Made by a program: the position numbers and the translations under genes. 6,961 nucleotides of DNA from an uncultured Planctomycetaceae bacterium (GTDB lineage Bacteria; Planctomycetota; Planctomycetia; Pirellulales; JACPPG01), in contig CAMFLN010000151.1 in assembly GCA_945957305.1 (NCBI GenBank), positions 1 through 6,961 of the forward strand, written 5' to 3'. The notes beneath the pieces are model-generated. The model did not search any database. It was not told the DNA's origin and saw nothing but the letters and a program-made list of their open reading frames with translations. This document shows positions 1-6,411 of the stretch, one piece after another (the stretch's first letter is position 1; every line of letters starts with the position of its first letter).

Positions 1-1956
1 CATCAAGGGGCGCACGTCGGCTTCTGCGGCCGCGTTGGCACGCGCGGCCAGGGCGGCGATTTCTCCCCGATTTTGCGGCGCTGCGGGTGCGTCGAGAGCT
101 GCGGGTTGCGGCGCCGTCGAAATCGCCAGGCGCGGGCGGCCGATGGCATGCCCTTTGTTATTGGCGAATTTCAGCTTGATGGTCAGGACGCTGCCCGTTG
201 GAAATCCGACTGGCGACGCAAAATCGAACGCCGCCGCGTGAGCTTTCCCGATTTGGCCGTCGACGGCCCAGGCCGATTTGGGATCGTCGTCAATCACGGC
301 GGCAACCGGCAGGCCCGCTTGTTCAAACGTCGCGCGCGGAGCACGCAGCTTCACCGCTTCGGCGGCGTCCGTTGTTCCCTCGCGGGCGACGGTGACTTTC
401 AAATCGGAGAGGGCAAAGTTGCCATTGGCCGCCCGGCCAGGTCCCTTGTGGGGCAGCGACTCGTCGACGAGGGCCTCGATCCGCAGTCCTGTGATGCCGC
501 TTTGCGCGGTGTGAGCGATAAAGGTATAAGTTTCCTCGTCGGCATTTTTGCCGCCAGCCAGCAACGAACCGTCTGCTTGCGGGTCGAGCGTTGCACCGCC
601 GGACGTGGTGGCGCTGGCAAACTTGAGATATTGCCACGGAGTCGTGGCGCCGGACTGCTGCGCGGTGGATTGTCCTCGCAGCTCGGCCAGCCAGGCATCG
701 AGCTTTCCAGGAAGTTGTTCCGCTTCATAGCTCGCGACGGCAGCGACCAGCGGCGCGTGTTCTCGGTCATAAGCGGCCTTGGCCAGCTCATATTTCTCGC
801 GATCCAGATTCAGGTCGACTTCGCTGCGGACCGCGGTCGTGAACGTCGACAGCAGTCGGTAGTAGTCAGCCGTGGGAATGGGATCGAACTTGTGGTCGTG
901 ACATCGCGCGCAACCGATGGTCAATCCCAGTAGCGACGTGCCGATGGTCGCCGTCATGTCGTCGAGCTCGTCGTAACGTTCTTTTTCGACCTGGTTCTTA
1001 GTGATTTGCGTACTGTGTACGCCCGCCGCCAGGTAACCGGTCGCCATCAAGGCGAGCGGATTTTCCGGTTCGTACTCATCCCCGGCGATTTGCCATTTGA
1101 CGAAAGTGTCGTAGGGCAGGTCCTGGTTGAGCGCCTTGATGACAAAATCGCGATAGTGATAGGCACTCGGCCGGTCGTAGTCATGTTCAAAGCCATGGCT
1201 TTCGGCAAAGCGGGCAAGATCGAGCCAGTGCCGGGCCCAACGCTCGCCGTAATGCGGACTCTCGAGCAAGCGATCAATCAACCGCTCGTAGGCATCGGGC
1301 GACAGGTCCTGGACAAAAGCTTCGACCTCTTCCGGCCGGGGCGGCAGGCCAATCAAGTCAAAATAAGCGCGGCGGATCAACGTGCGTTTGTCGGCCGCAG
1401 GGTTCGGAGCGAGGCCCTTCTCTTGCAGTCGCGCCAGGACAAAGCGATCGGGGGGCGTCCGGCACCATGATGGATCGCGCAAGTAGGGGGTTGCCACGGC
1501 GGGCAAGGGGCGAAAAGCCCAGTGCTGTCGGCCTTCGTCGATATTGATCGGCTTGCGCTTCGGCGACGCTGCCTTCCCATCGCGCGGATCGGGCGCCCCG
1601 CGTGACACCCAATCCCGCAAGATCGTGATTTCCTTGTCCGGCAACTTGCCCTCGGGGGGCATCTGAATGTCGCCGTCGTAGCTCAAGACTTTGACCAGGA
1701 GGCTCCCCTCGGCATCCCCGGGCATGATCGCCGGGCCCGAGTCGCCGCCGGCCTGCCACCCAGTCCGCGAATCGAGCAACAGACCGCCGCGCAGATTCTC
1801 AGCCTCTTGCGAGTGGCACTTGTAACAACGCGCAACGAGAACCGGACGCACCTGACTTTCGAAAAACGCCATTCCGTCGGCGTCTGGGTCGTCAGCGCGC
1901 AGCGTTCCGGCAACAAGAACGGCGAGCGAGAAGATGGCTATCGGGATGCGAGGCAT
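1..1956 (-). CDS. Secreted PSCyt1/DUF1549 planctomycete cytochrome-type protein, partial (C-terminus beyond window)
   Basis: The frame is open for 652 codons from ATG 1956 to the window edge, so the C-terminus is missing. Residues 1-21 look like a Sec signal peptide (hydrophobic IPIAIFSLAVLVAGT, ending LRA). A PSCyt1 cytochrome-c-like domain follows, with haem motif CYKCH at residues 44-48 and a possible distal haem ligand Met99 in QMPP. The DUF1549 (PSCyt2) domain spans about residues 144-375, with WARHWLDLARF and a second CxxCH (CARCHDHKFDP, from residue 349). From about residue 430 to 600 lies a beta-rich segment resembling the carbohydrate-binding-like insertions of this family (GLRIEALVDESLP, then LSDLKVTVAREG). 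The family normally ends in DUF1553 (PSD1), expected beyond base 1. The role is unknown; covalent haem binding and export are inferred from the motifs. No clear Shine-Dalgarno precedes the ATG, but this start gives a complete signal peptide. It lies about 105 bases downstream of the DUF1501 gene on the same strand, probably in one operon. Confidence 0.93.
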   Translation of the reverse strand, partial: MPRIPIAIFSLAVLVAGTLRADDPDADGMAFFESQVRPVLVARCYKCHSQEAENLRGGLLLDSRTGWQAGGDSGPAIMPGDAEGSLLVKVLSYDGDIQMPPEGKLPDKEITILRDWVSRGAPDPRDGKAASPKRKPINIDEGRQHWAFRPLPAVATPYLRDPSWCRTPPDRFVLARLQEKGLAPNPAADKRTLIRRAYFDLIGLPPRPEEVEAFVQDLSPDAYERLIDRLLESPHYGERWARHWLDLARFAESHGFEHDYDRPSAYHYRDFVIKALNQDLPYDTFVKWQIAGDEYEPENPLALMATGYLAAGVHSTQITKNQVEKERYDELDDMTATIGTSLLGLTIGCARCHDHKFDPIPTADYYRLLSTFTTAVRSEVDLNLDREKYELAKAAYDREHAPLVAAVASYEAEQLPGKLDAWLAELRGQSTAQQSGATTPWQYLKFASATTSGGATLDPQADGSLLAGGKNADEETYTFIAHTAQSGITGLRIEALVDESLPHKGPGRAANGNFALSDLKVTVAREGTTDAAEAVKLRAPRATFEQAGLPVAAVIDDDPKSAWAVDGQIGKAHAAAFDFASPVGFPTGSVLTIKLKFANNKGHAIGRPRLAISTAPQPAALDAPAAPQNRGEIAALAARANAAAEADVRPLM

Positions 1957-1982
1957 GGTGGGAAATCGGCGGGTGGGCGGCT

Positions 1983-1999
1983 TTCCGTTATCTTCCGTT
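1983..1999. repeat. Short direct repeat in the DUF1501/PSCyt intergenic gap
   Basis: TTCCGTT occurs at 1983-1989 and again at 1993-1999, ten bases apart, or about one helical turn. It lies in the 105-base gap (1957-2061) between two same-strand genes, 27 bases before the start of the downstream one. It could be a small binding site or chance. No convincing terminator hairpin with a T run is visible in the gap, which fits read-through from DUF1501 into the cytochrome-type gene. Confidence 0.25.
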
Positions 2000-2061
2000 G
2001 CGGCCGCAGCGTGGTCAATCTTTTCGCCCCGCCGCAATCCGGCTGCCGCGAGAATCTGCCG

Positions 2062-3510
2062 TTAGCCGAACAGGCTGACCAACGGGCTGCCGCCATCAAC
2101 GGCCGCTGTGGGACGTCCTTGCGCATCGAGCAGACGCATTTCGGGATCGATCCCCAGGGCATAGAGGACCGTCGCGGCCAGATCCTCGGGGCTGGTGGGA
2201 TGACTGCTGGCGTACGCGGCATCCTTGTCCGATGTGCCATACACCACTCCGCCGCGAATTCCGCCGCCGGCGAGTACCGCGGGAAACAAAGTGCTCCAGT
2301 GGTTGCGGCCCCAATTCCCATTGGCGGCCGGAGTACGTCCCATTTCGCCCAGGCACACGACCAATGTCTCGTCCAGCAGGCCGCGCTCTTGCAGGTCCTC
2401 GATCAAAGTGGCGAGCGCCGAATCGAGCCCCGGCAGCAAGTGTTTGCGCACGTCGTCGCTGTGGGTATGCGAGTCCCAGCTATAGCCGTCGACCGTGTCC
2501 CAGGCGACCGTTACGAAGCGGGCGCCGGATTCGACCAGCCGACGAGCCAACAGCGTGGACTGACCGAACAAATGCCGACCATAGCGATCACGTAGCGCGG
2601 CCGGCTCTTGGCGAATGTCGAGCGCCTGTCGTGTCCGATCGGACGTGATCAAGGCCAGGGCGCGCTCCTGGAAGCGTTGATAGGGCGTTGCAAAGGCGTC
2701 GTGATCGAGCCGCCTGCGCTCGACGTCGAACTGTTCCAGGAGCGAACGCCTGCGACTCAGGCGATCGAGCGAGAGGCTTTCGTCTGCCGCCAGCCCCTTG
2801 ATGCGAAAATCGAGCTCTTCGTCTGTGCATTCGCGAAAGAAAGGGTTGTCTTTGTTGTTGCGGGGCAGGATGTCAGTGGCCAGTGCGTCATAGCCGCGGC
2901 CCAGCCAGCCGGCATACTGGCCGGGGCGATCGAGCTTGGTGCTGTAGGGCTGCATATGCCCTAGGCGATTTGGCAAATAAACGTAACTGGGGATCTCACG
3001 CTGGACCCCGCCTGGTGCGTGCTGGTCGACGTGTTCGACCATTGAACCCAGCGCTGGCCAATCCTTTTCCGTGGCGTTGAAGCCACCACCGATAGGAATG
3101 TGCCAGGGATGCCCCGTCTGGATGTAATGAGCACCGCTGCTGTGGTCGTTATACGAGTGCGTCATGGTTCGAATGACGCAAAACTTGTCACTCAACGTGG
3201 CCAGTCGCGGCAAGTGCTCAGAAATCAGCAATCCCGGCGTGCGCGAGTCGATCGGCTTGAAGGGACCACGAATTTTCTCAGGAGCATTTGGCTTCAGATC
3301 GAAAGTTTCGAGCTGGCTGGGGCCGCCAAACAGAAACAGAAAGATGACGCTCTTGGCGCGTGGCGCAATTTGTGAAACCGACTGTGCGGACTCCGCCGCC
3401 CAAACTTTGGATAGGCTCAGGCCGAACAGTCCGGCGCCCCCGGCCTGTAACACCTGCCGCCGCGTAACGCCGCCGCAGACCCGCTGACGTCCGCCGAGGA
3501 TGTTTAGCAT
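2062..3510 (-). CDS. DUF1501 family protein, Tat-exported
   Basis: A 482-residue protein of the DUF1501 family, related to the sulfatase/alkaline phosphatase fold and very abundant in planctomycetes. The N-terminus carries a twin-arginine signal: TRRQVL with Arg17-Arg18, a weakly hydrophobic stretch (AGGAGLFGLSLS), then WAAES as a likely cleavage area. Family hallmarks follow in order: FLFGGPSQLETFD near residues 60-71, NDHSSGAHYIQTGHP near 121-135, WDSH at 345-348, GEMGRTP at 388-394, GRNHW at 401-405, and a terminal ALGIDP...LFG. The conserved Asp, His and Glu residues suggest a metal-dependent hydrolase-like site, but the substrate is unknown. I chose ATG 3510 because GGAG sits 11 bases upstream and MLNILGG is a usual family start; an in-frame GTG at 3540 would add ten residues without improving the Tat signal. 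It is the first gene of a probable two-gene operon with the haem-motif protein at 1-1956. Confidence 0.95.
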   Translation of the reverse strand: MLNILGGRQRVCGGVTRRQVLQAGGAGLFGLSLSKVWAAESAQSVSQIAPRAKSVIFLFLFGGPSQLETFDLKPNAPEKIRGPFKPIDSRTPGLLISEHLPRLATLSDKFCVIRTMTHSYNDHSSGAHYIQTGHPWHIPIGGGFNATEKDWPALGSMVEHVDQHAPGGVQREIPSYVYLPNRLGHMQPYSTKLDRPGQYAGWLGRGYDALATDILPRNNKDNPFFRECTDEELDFRIKGLAADESLSLDRLSRRRSLLEQFDVERRRLDHDAFATPYQRFQERALALITSDRTRQALDIRQEPAALRDRYGRHLFGQSTLLARRLVESGARFVTVAWDTVDGYSWDSHTHSDDVRKHLLPGLDSALATLIEDLQERGLLDETLVVCLGEMGRTPAANGNWGRNHWSTLFPAVLAGGGIRGGVVYGTSDKDAAYASSHPTSPEDLAATVLYALGIDPEMRLLDAQGRPTAAVDGGSPLVSLFG

Positions 3511-3521
3511 CGTGCTCGCAA

Positions 3522-3525
3522 CTCC
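3522..3525 (-). promoter_or_regulatory. Ribosome binding site (GGAG) for the DUF1501 gene
   Basis: On the minus strand GGAG lies 11 bases before ATG 3510. This favours that start over the upstream in-frame GTG at 3540, which has no purine-rich run at the right distance. Confidence 0.5.
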
Positions 3526-3628
3526 GGTGCCCGGGACCACCCATCAACGAACATGGATGGTAGCAAAACGGGCAGGCGATTGCACGCGTTCAAGGGGAGA
3601 GAAGCAGACGGGAATTGATGTTTCAGCG

Positions 3629-3645
3629 AACCGAAACTGTCGGTT
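3629..3645. repeat. Inverted repeat AACCGA-N5-TCGGTT
   Basis: Perfect 6-bp arms at 3629-3634 and 3640-3645 flank AACTG. An overlapping alternative pairs GAAAC (3633-3637) with GTTTC (3643-3647). Its place between divergent genes, about 120 bases upstream of the DUF1501 start, would suit an operator, but a palindrome this short can arise by chance. Confidence 0.3.
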
Positions 3646-3654
3646 TCCCATTTA

Positions 3655-3700
3655 GCCGCCAGCCCGTGGCGGCGAAGAACGGGCGAACCCAGGGGCCCGT
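3655..3700. repeat. Double-hairpin element with a possible pseudoknot, REP-like
   Basis: Hairpin one has perfect 7-bp arms, GCCGCCA (3655-3661) and TGGCGGC (3667-3673), around the loop GCCCG. Hairpin two has 6-bp arms, ACGGGC (3679-3684) and GCCCGT (3695-3700). The loop and closing base of hairpin one (GCCCGT, 3662-3667) match the right arm of hairpin two exactly, so ACGGGC can pair with either copy. This permits a pseudoknot or two exclusive folds. No T run follows on either strand, so it is not an obvious intrinsic terminator. It could be a dispersed palindromic repeat, a structured leader of the divergent genes, or coincidence in GC-rich DNA. Confidence 0.4.
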
Positions 3701-3948
3701 CAAATCGTCACTTGGACGGTAACAACTTCGATCAGGCCAAAACGTCGGTGGAAGCGGATCGATCGGTACCTCGCGTACCACTGTCGTTTGGCCTTATTCT
3801 CACTGTGACGGCGGTTGCGTTTTCCGTCTGGCATGTTTCGGCCCTCCCTTGCTGCTGTCCGTCTGTTTCTACGCGTTTCGGGTCTCTATTGGGTCAAGCG
3901 AAATGTTGGGCGTTTTGTTACCATGCCGCCAGTTCGTCGATCGTTTTT

Positions 3949-3952
3949 GGAG
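3949..3952 (+). promoter_or_regulatory. Ribosome binding site (GGAG) for the GNAT gene
   Basis: GGAG is followed after nine bases by an in-frame GTG at 3962. This is the only good Shine-Dalgarno spacing among the possible starts (TTG 3815, ATG 3833, ATG 3923, GTG 3962), so it decides the start call. Confidence 0.5.
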
Positions 3953-3961
3953 CAATTCCCC

Positions 3962-4483
3962 GTGGAAATCACGTTTTCTCGCGGCCACCTGCGCCCGTGG
4001 CAACTCGACGATGCTCCGTCGCTGGTGGCCCAGGCGAACAATCGCCGCATCTGGAGAAATCTGCGCGACGGATTTCCCCACCCCTACACGCTGGCGGATG
4101 CGGACCGATGGCTGGTCGTGGCCAATAAGTTCGATCCCCCGCAGAATTTTGCGATTGTCCTGCACGGGGCTGCCGTCGGTGGGATTGGCCTGCTGACCAA
4201 AGAGGACGTTTACCGGCGCTCGGCCGAGGTGGGCTATTGGCTGGGAGAGGAATATTGGGGCCAAGGAGTCATGTCCCAAGCCCTGCCGGCGTTTGTGGAT
4301 TATGCCTTTGAGCGCTTCGATGTTTGCCGCCTGTACGCCGGCATTTTTGCGTGGAATCCAGCCAGCGGACGCGTGCTGGAAAAAGCGGGCTTTCAGTGCG
4401 AGGCGCGGCACCGCTCGGCAATCACCAAAGACGGCGCGACGACCGACGAGCTGATCTACGCGCTGGTCCGCGACAAGACGTAG
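3962..4483 (+). CDS. GNAT family N-acetyltransferase (RimJ/RimL-like)
   Basis: A 173-residue GNAT acetyltransferase that would move an acetyl group from acetyl-CoA to an amine, in the cytoplasm. The opening HLRPWQLDDAPSL and NNRRIWRNLRDGFPHPYT are typical of the RimJ/RimL-like subgroup. The acetyl-CoA site is seen in GYWLGEEYWGQGVMSQAL (residues 91-108), with the Q-x-x-G-x-G-type loop as YWGQGVMS. NPASGRVLEKAGF (132-144) is the usual motif B region. The length fits the family (about 170-190). I chose GTG 3962 for its Shine-Dalgarno and because the domain starts right there; ATG 3923 would add 13 residues and is the main alternative. The substrate cannot be told: RimJ/RimL relatives act on ribosomal protein N-termini, but many similar enzymes act on small molecules or other proteins. 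It converges with the metalloprotease gene, with 23 bases between stop codons. Confidence 0.93.
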   Translation: MEITFSRGHLRPWQLDDAPSLVAQANNRRIWRNLRDGFPHPYTLADADRWLVVANKFDPPQNFAIVLHGAAVGGIGLLTKEDVYRRSAEVGYWLGEEYWGQGVMSQALPAFVDYAFERFDVCRLYAGIFAWNPASGRVLEKAGFQCEARHRSAITKDGATTDELIYALVRDKT

Positions 4484-4506
4484 TTTCTGCTTGCGGAAAA
4501 GGCGTG

Positions 4507-5334
4507 CTATTCGTCGGCTATATGAATCTGTACGCCGGCTTCCACCGCGGATTGCTCCGCAGTGGGCGGAGAAAGCCGATCGGCTGCTTCCTGCATCCGC
4601 CGGCTCAGTTCCGCATCTTGCCGCCAGTCGGCGCGGCGGGCCTGGTACCGGTAGCCCACCACGATGGGATCCTCGTCAGCATTCTCGATCGGATGATGGT
4701 GCGTTCGGTAAACCGCGCGAATGCGCGCCTGAGCATCGGCGGGAAGGCTCTCGACCCCGACGTGCAAATCGACCTCTTTAGACAGATTGACCACTTCCTG
4801 ATTAGCCGGGTCGAACGTAAACGTCTTCGGCGTACGTTCAAAACCTGGCAGCATTACCGAATCGGGCGTCCCCACATGAAAGCCGCCGAACACGTGACAC
4901 AATTCATGGACCAGGCGCGTCGTTGCACCGGTCGTCCCCCAGCAATCCGGAATAACAACGCACTGGCTGTAGTATTGCGTCACGCCGCGAATCTCGCCGC
5001 GAGGGCCGGGGAAGGGGACCATCGTAAAGCCGATGGCCAGGTCCGCTTCACCCAATTCAATCTTGTGCAGCCGTTCAAAGGCCTCGCCGGCCGTCTGCGG
5101 CGCGATCTGGTAGTCCCAAGTCCGAAAGCCGATGACCCGAAATTGAATCGGGAACTGTTGCAGAAAGCGCGCCGCGGCGGCTTCGACGATTCCTCGGGCA
5201 CGCTCTTGCCATTGATCGCGATAGAAAGCCCGATACTCCTTGCCTCCGGCGATGACGACCTTGACCTCGCGCACTTGCGGCCAATGTGGTGTGCTGGACG
5301 AGTTGTCCGAAGAGGCCGTGTTAGACGGAGCCAT
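4507..5334 (-). CDS. Metzincin-type zinc metalloprotease, catalytic part (separated from its N-terminus by an in-frame stop)
   Basis: This frame carries the full metzincin zinc signature HELCHVFGGFH (HExxHxxGxxH, bases 4876-4908): three His zinc ligands and a catalytic Glu. A probable Met-turn, SVM, follows six residues later in GTPDSVMLPGF. Upstream, LGEADLAIGFT and GVTQYYSQCVVIP look like the beta strands leading to the active-site helix. The family implies hydrolysis of peptide bonds, but no substrate can be inferred. Numbered from ATG 5334, the zinc motif is at residues 143-153 of 275. The frame begins without a signal peptide, odd for a metzincin, and continues in the same frame upstream across a single TAA (5410-5412) into a segment that does have one. 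The 21 codons between the TAA and the TTG at 5346 read as sensible protein (KRYSLPPDRHFRFLN). It is therefore either the back half of a broken gene or made alone by reinitiation, in which case it would stay in the cytoplasm. Confidence 0.85.
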   Translation of the reverse strand: MAPSNTASSDNSSSTPHWPQVREVKVVIAGGKEYRAFYRDQWQERARGIVEAAAARFLQQFPIQFRVIGFRTWDYQIAPQTAGEAFERLHKIELGEADLAIGFTMVPFPGPRGEIRGVTQYYSQCVVIPDCWGTTGATTRLVHELCHVFGGFHVGTPDSVMLPGFERTPKTFTFDPANQEVVNLSKEVDLHVGVESLPADAQARIRAVYRTHHHPIENADEDPIVVGYRYQARRADWRQDAELSRRMQEAADRLSPPTAEQSAVEAGVQIHIADE

Positions 5335-5409
5335 GCGCAATTCCAATTGGCCGCTGGTCGAATTAAGAAAGCGAAAATGCCGGTCCGGCGGCAGGCTGTA
5401 ACGCTTCGC

Positions 5410-5652
5410 TTAGCTGCCGCTGCGGAACTGGATTTCGACTGGCCGTGTAGCCGCTATTGACGCGGACTCTCCGACGGCGATTGTGATTTTGCGCGGGGCT
5501 CCTCGCTCGGCATTCGTGATCTGGCAGGCAATCGCCGCGGGACTGGCGTTTTCCAACGTTATGGCCGCCCGTGCCGTTTGCGTCCGGGACAGCAAAGCCA
5601 TCACCAGAACGACGAGCCAGATGTGCGCCACCGGCCGAACGCCCATCGGCAT
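5410..5652 (-). pseudogene. Signal peptide and N-terminal domain of the interrupted metalloprotease
   Basis: This segment has a clear signal peptide: MPMGVRPVAH, hydrophobic IWLVVLVMALL, and a c-region ending TARA before AITLEN. About 55 residues of beta-rich sequence follow (NASPAAIACQITNAE, ITIAVGESASIAA, VEIQFRSGS) and stop at TAA 5410-5412. The text resumes in the same frame as AKRYSLPPDRHFRFLN, which completes the strand pattern and leads into the metzincin domain. The start is uncertain: ATG 5652 and 5646 give compact signal peptides, and ATG 5685 adds 11 residues. None has a good Shine-Dalgarno. Without the stop, the gene would encode about 380 residues: an exported protein with a small N-terminal beta domain and a C-terminal metzincin domain. 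Possible explanations are a recent nonsense mutation, a sequencing or assembly error, or two separately translated pieces. I favour the first two. Confidence 0.7.
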
Positions 5653-5755
5653 GCATGGCACGTGGCACTTGGGAGTATGTATCATGTTAGCGTCGCAAGT
5701 TCGGAAGCAGCCGATGGCGTGCTCGCGTGATAAAGTCGCCTGGCCTTCACTCTGC

Positions 5756-5765
5756 ATTATATACT
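5756..5765. promoter_or_regulatory. Overlapping divergent -10-like elements between the protease and sigma factor genes
   Basis: In a GC-rich setting this short AT-rich spot reads TATAAT on the minus strand (5761 to 5756), a perfect sigma-70 -10 box pointing to the protease gene, with a leader of roughly 65-100 bases depending on the start. On the plus strand TATACT (5760-5765) would place a transcription start near 5771-5773, at the sigma factor start codon. I see no good -35 box at the usual spacing in either direction, so this is tentative. Confidence 0.35.
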
Positions 5766-5769
5766 GTTG

Positions 5770-6411
5770 ATGATGTGGCCTGATTCGACGGAAACTCAAG
5801 AACTGTTGTCATCAGCACTTGCCGGCGATGCCGCCGCGCGAAACCGCCTGTTCGAGCGGCATCGTGACGTGCTGCGACGCATGGTCGGGTTGCGCATGGA
5901 TCGCGCCGTGCAAAGCCGGTTGGACGCGAGCGATATCGTCCAGGACGTGCTCGTCGAGGCGAACCGCCGGCTGGCTGATTATCTGGCCACGACCAAGATG
6001 CCGTTTCACGTCTGGTTACGGCATCTTGCTCGCGATCACCTGATCGACGCTCACCGCCGTCACCGGGGCGCGGCCCGCCGCAGCGTCGATCGCGAGCAGT
6101 CCCTGGTAGGCGCCGGCTACGACGATCGCTCGGCCATGGATCTGGCGGCTTTGATTCGAGACGGAGAAATGACTCCTGCGGCAGCCGCCACGCATCATGA
6201 GTTGGAAGCTCGCTTTCAGGCCGCGCTGGAAGTTCTGGAGGAAACGGATCGCGAGATCATCCTCATGCGCCATTTCGAGCAAATGACAAATCAGCAAGCG
6301 GCGCAAGCTCTCGACTTGTCAGAACCGGCGGCCGGCATGCGCTACCTGCGAGCCATGCGGCGCCTGCGCACTTTGTTGGAAGAGTCCCCCCAGGAACGTG
6401 GCGCGCCATGA
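5770..6411 (+). CDS. ECF-type RNA polymerase sigma factor (planctomycete kinase-associated type)
   Basis: A 213-residue ECF sigma factor that would direct RNA polymerase to a specific set of promoters. Region 2 covers about residues 19-100: DASDIVQDVLVEANRRL (52-68) is the region 2.2 core that binds polymerase, and FHVWLRHLARDHLIDAHRRH (79-98) matches regions 2.3-2.4, which melt and read the -10. Region 4 lies at about 145-205, with a helix-turn-helix in REIILMRHFEQMTNQQAAQA and MRYLRAMRRLRTLL for -35 contact. No anti-sigma gene is next to it; instead its stop overlaps the start of a serine/threonine kinase in an ATGA, which suggests translational coupling. Kinase-linked control of such sigma factors is known in related families and inferred here. 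The start is ATG 5770 or ATG 5773; neither has a Shine-Dalgarno, and the -10-like TATACT just upstream raises the possibility of a leaderless message. Confidence 0.95.
   Translation: MMWPDSTETQELLSSALAGDAAARNRLFERHRDVLRRMVGLRMDRAVQSRLDASDIVQDVLVEANRRLADYLATTKMPFHVWLRHLARDHLIDAHRRHRGAARRSVDREQSLVGAGYDDRSAMDLAALIRDGEMTPAAAATHHELEARFQAALEVLEETDREIILMRHFEQMTNQQAAQALDLSEPAAGMRYLRAMRRLRTLLEESPQERGAP

Larger units (their letters stand above)
3511..3961. other. Divergent intergenic region between DUF1501 and GNAT genes
   Basis: About 450 bases without a convincing gene lie between two divergent genes, so promoters for both should be here. I found no clear -35/-10 pair on either strand. What is visible: a 6-bp inverted repeat at 3629-3645, two adjacent hairpins at 3655-3700 (listed separately), and a 5-bp inverted repeat GGTAC/GTACC at 3765-3779. 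A plus frame opening at TTG 3712 encodes a hydrophobic run (VPLSFGLILTVTAVAF) but then runs out of frame into the acetyltransferase gene, so it is probably not a real gene. Confidence 0.6.

Noticed and set aside
73..933. Plus-strand open frame of 286 codons
   Set aside because: It lies antisense to the PSCyt1/DUF1549 gene, whose frame shows clear family motifs. The plus frame gives Arg/Gly-rich sequence with no recognisable domain, typical of GC-rich shadow frames.
1807..2595. Plus-strand open frame of 262 codons
   Set aside because: Antisense to the end of DUF1501 and the start of the cytochrome-type gene, spanning both genes and their gap; no recognisable domain.
3541..3600. Possible -35 TTGAAC on the minus strand upstream of DUF1501
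   Set aside because: The nearest -10-like hexamer (TACCAT) is about 25 bases away, too far for a sigma-70 promoter.
3712..3900. Possible small membrane protein starting at TTG 3712
   Set aside because: It has a hydrophobic run (VPLSFGLILTVTAVAF), but no Shine-Dalgarno, a weak start codon and a frame that runs on into the acetyltransferase gene out of frame. It could be a gene remnant, but the evidence is too thin.
3815..3961. Extended N-terminus of the acetyltransferase from TTG 3815
   Set aside because: The added residues do not resemble GNAT sequence, and GTG 3962 has a well-placed GGAG and begins right at the domain.
4484..4499. Hairpin TTTCTG-CTTG-CGGAAA between the convergent stop codons
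   Set aside because: Six pairs including one wobble, low GC and no T run after it on either strand, so it does not qualify as an intrinsic terminator.
4324..5460. Plus-strand open frame of 378 codons
   Set aside because: Begins inside the acetyltransferase gene in another frame and runs antisense through the metalloprotease, whose zinc motif marks the real strand. Composition is that of a shadow frame.
5653..5799. Protease N-terminus extended to 5799, overlapping the sigma factor gene
   Set aside because: It would bury the signal peptide 50 residues inside the protein and start upstream of the minus-strand TATAAT; downstream starts fit better.
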